From the NCBI GenBank assembly GCA_003281585.1, contig QCBN01000001.1:1-64000 (forward strand): DNA of 64,000 nucleotides, in the 5' to 3' direction. Below the pieces are notes generated by a model that searched no databases, was not told the origin of the DNA, and saw only the letters and a program-made list of their open reading frames with translations. The translations under genes were made by a program, and so were the position numbers. Numbering within the stretch: position 1 is the stretch's first letter; every line of letters begins with the position of its first letter. The stretch comes from Prochlorococcus sp. AG-347-I15. Lineage in GTDB: Bacteria; Cyanobacteriota; Cyanobacteriia; PCC-6307; Cyanobiaceae. Of the stretch, positions 63,449 to 64,000 are shown piece after piece.

Positions 63449-64000
63449 TTAAAACTTTGAACTCAATCCAGAATAATCAAAATTAAATAAATTAAAATTT
63501 ATGCCCACACTTTCCCGTGCTGAATCATAAAAGGCTGACAATGAATATGCTCTTCTCTTAAAATCTAGTGCGTATTTAGCACTACTGTAAGTTCCATCTT
63601 CTAAATTGAGAGTTTTATTCAAATTAAATACTAATGGGCCATATATTTGTTGTTGAAAATTAAAATTCAACTTTGGTATTTCACTTATATTATCAAAGCT
63701 AAATGGGCTGTCCCCATTTTTCAATACGAAAGAGTAAGTTGTACTAAATTTAGTGTAGTCGAGAAAATCTTTCTTTAAGCTACCAAGGGTTATAACTGGG
63801 CCAGTATTGAACTTTATAGCACTTTGATTAGTTCCATCGCTATACAAGTAATAACCTGATTGAACTCCTGTTGACCAATCTAAAGACTGGTTAATAACCT
63901 TGGGAGAATATTTATAACTTTTATCTATTGTGGTGTCTAAAGTGGTTTTCTTCCAAATTGGAAATTTATATCCATAAAGTGCCACAAAAGAATTCCTAAA
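63449..64000 (-). CDS. Outer-membrane beta-barrel protein, LptD-like DUF3769 C-terminus (5' end outside window)
   Basis: The frame stays open to the window edge ('FRNSF' precedes the GTG at 63985), so this is the C-terminal end of a longer protein; at least 183 residues are seen. Alternating strands ('GPVITLGSLKKDFLDYTKFS', 'FNFQQQIYGPLVFNLNKTLN', 'YALDFKRRAYSLSAFYDSAR') and a final Phe mark an outer-membrane barrel. The closing strand pattern fits the cyanobacterial DUF3769 family, related to LPS-assembly protein LptD. The call rests on the barrel end only. Confidence 0.6.
   Translation of the reverse strand, partial: FRNSFVALYGYKFPIWKKTTLDTTIDKSYKYSPKVINQSLDWSTGVQSGYYLYSDGTNQSAIKFNTGPVITLGSLKKDFLDYTKFSTTYSFVLKNGDSPFSFDNISEIPKLNFNFQQQIYGPLVFNLNKTLNLEDGTYSSAKYALDFKRRAYSLSAFYDSARESVGINFNLFNFDYSGLSSKF

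Overview
The window is chromosomal DNA of a marine picocyanobacterium, almost certainly a high-light-adapted Prochlorococcus. It is very AT-rich, has a Pcb chlorophyll-binding antenna gene, a D2 protein with a seven-residue loop insertion, many small picocyanobacterial proteins and few Shine-Dalgarno sites. No IS element, prophage or CRISPR array was seen.

Region 1 (1-35.2 kb) is core genome. It runs from ycf4 and the overlapping psbD-psbC pair through maf, cobQ and a small ferredoxin. An iron-acquisition and iron-sparing neighbourhood follows (futA, piuC, a porin, isiB flavodoxin, pcb). Then come carbohydrate and membrane genes (GT39, GT4, EamA, sppA, aroH), the rpmH-rnpA-PH-yidC-ycf46-serS-rseP-rpsN-pnp series, and rsmI. 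Between pnp and rsmI lies a decayed cysQ.

Region 2 (35.4-61.2 kb) is a surface-polysaccharide island lying between tRNA-Arg(UCU) and tRNA-Ala(GGC), consistent with the hypervariable cell-surface islands known in Prochlorococcus. The left half makes and polymerises glycan: an O-antigen ligase/polymerase-like protein, UDP-glucose dehydrogenase, GalE, a UDP-glucuronate epimerase, an initiating sugar transferase, a GT2 and an intact second CysQ. A 1208-residue protein ends in an alginate-lyase-like domain, and a sulfotransferase-like protein follows.

The right half (50.3-60.3 kb) is the most interesting part. It encodes a complete Dlt-like acyl-transfer machine: an AMP-forming ligase, an acyl carrier protein, a dedicated phosphopantetheinyl transferase, an MBOAT, a 43-residue single-pass microprotein (DltX-like) and an SGNH/DltD-like protein. 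Interleaved with it are a phosphosulfolactate synthase (ComA), an argininosuccinate-lyase-superfamily enzyme that lacks the arginine-side motif, and a fumarate-reductase/aspartate-oxidase-like flavoprotein. I infer that PEP and sulfite become phosphosulfolactate, then sulfoacrylate, then 3-sulfopropionate or a related sulfonate. This would be activated, loaded on the carrier and moved to a surface glycan: a sulfonate version of teichoic-acid D-alanylation. The parts are well supported; the joined pathway is inference.

Region 3 (61.2-64 kb) holds an RTX-repeat pseudogene with two in-frame stops, two small genes in tandem, and the end of an outer-membrane beta-barrel gene running off the window.
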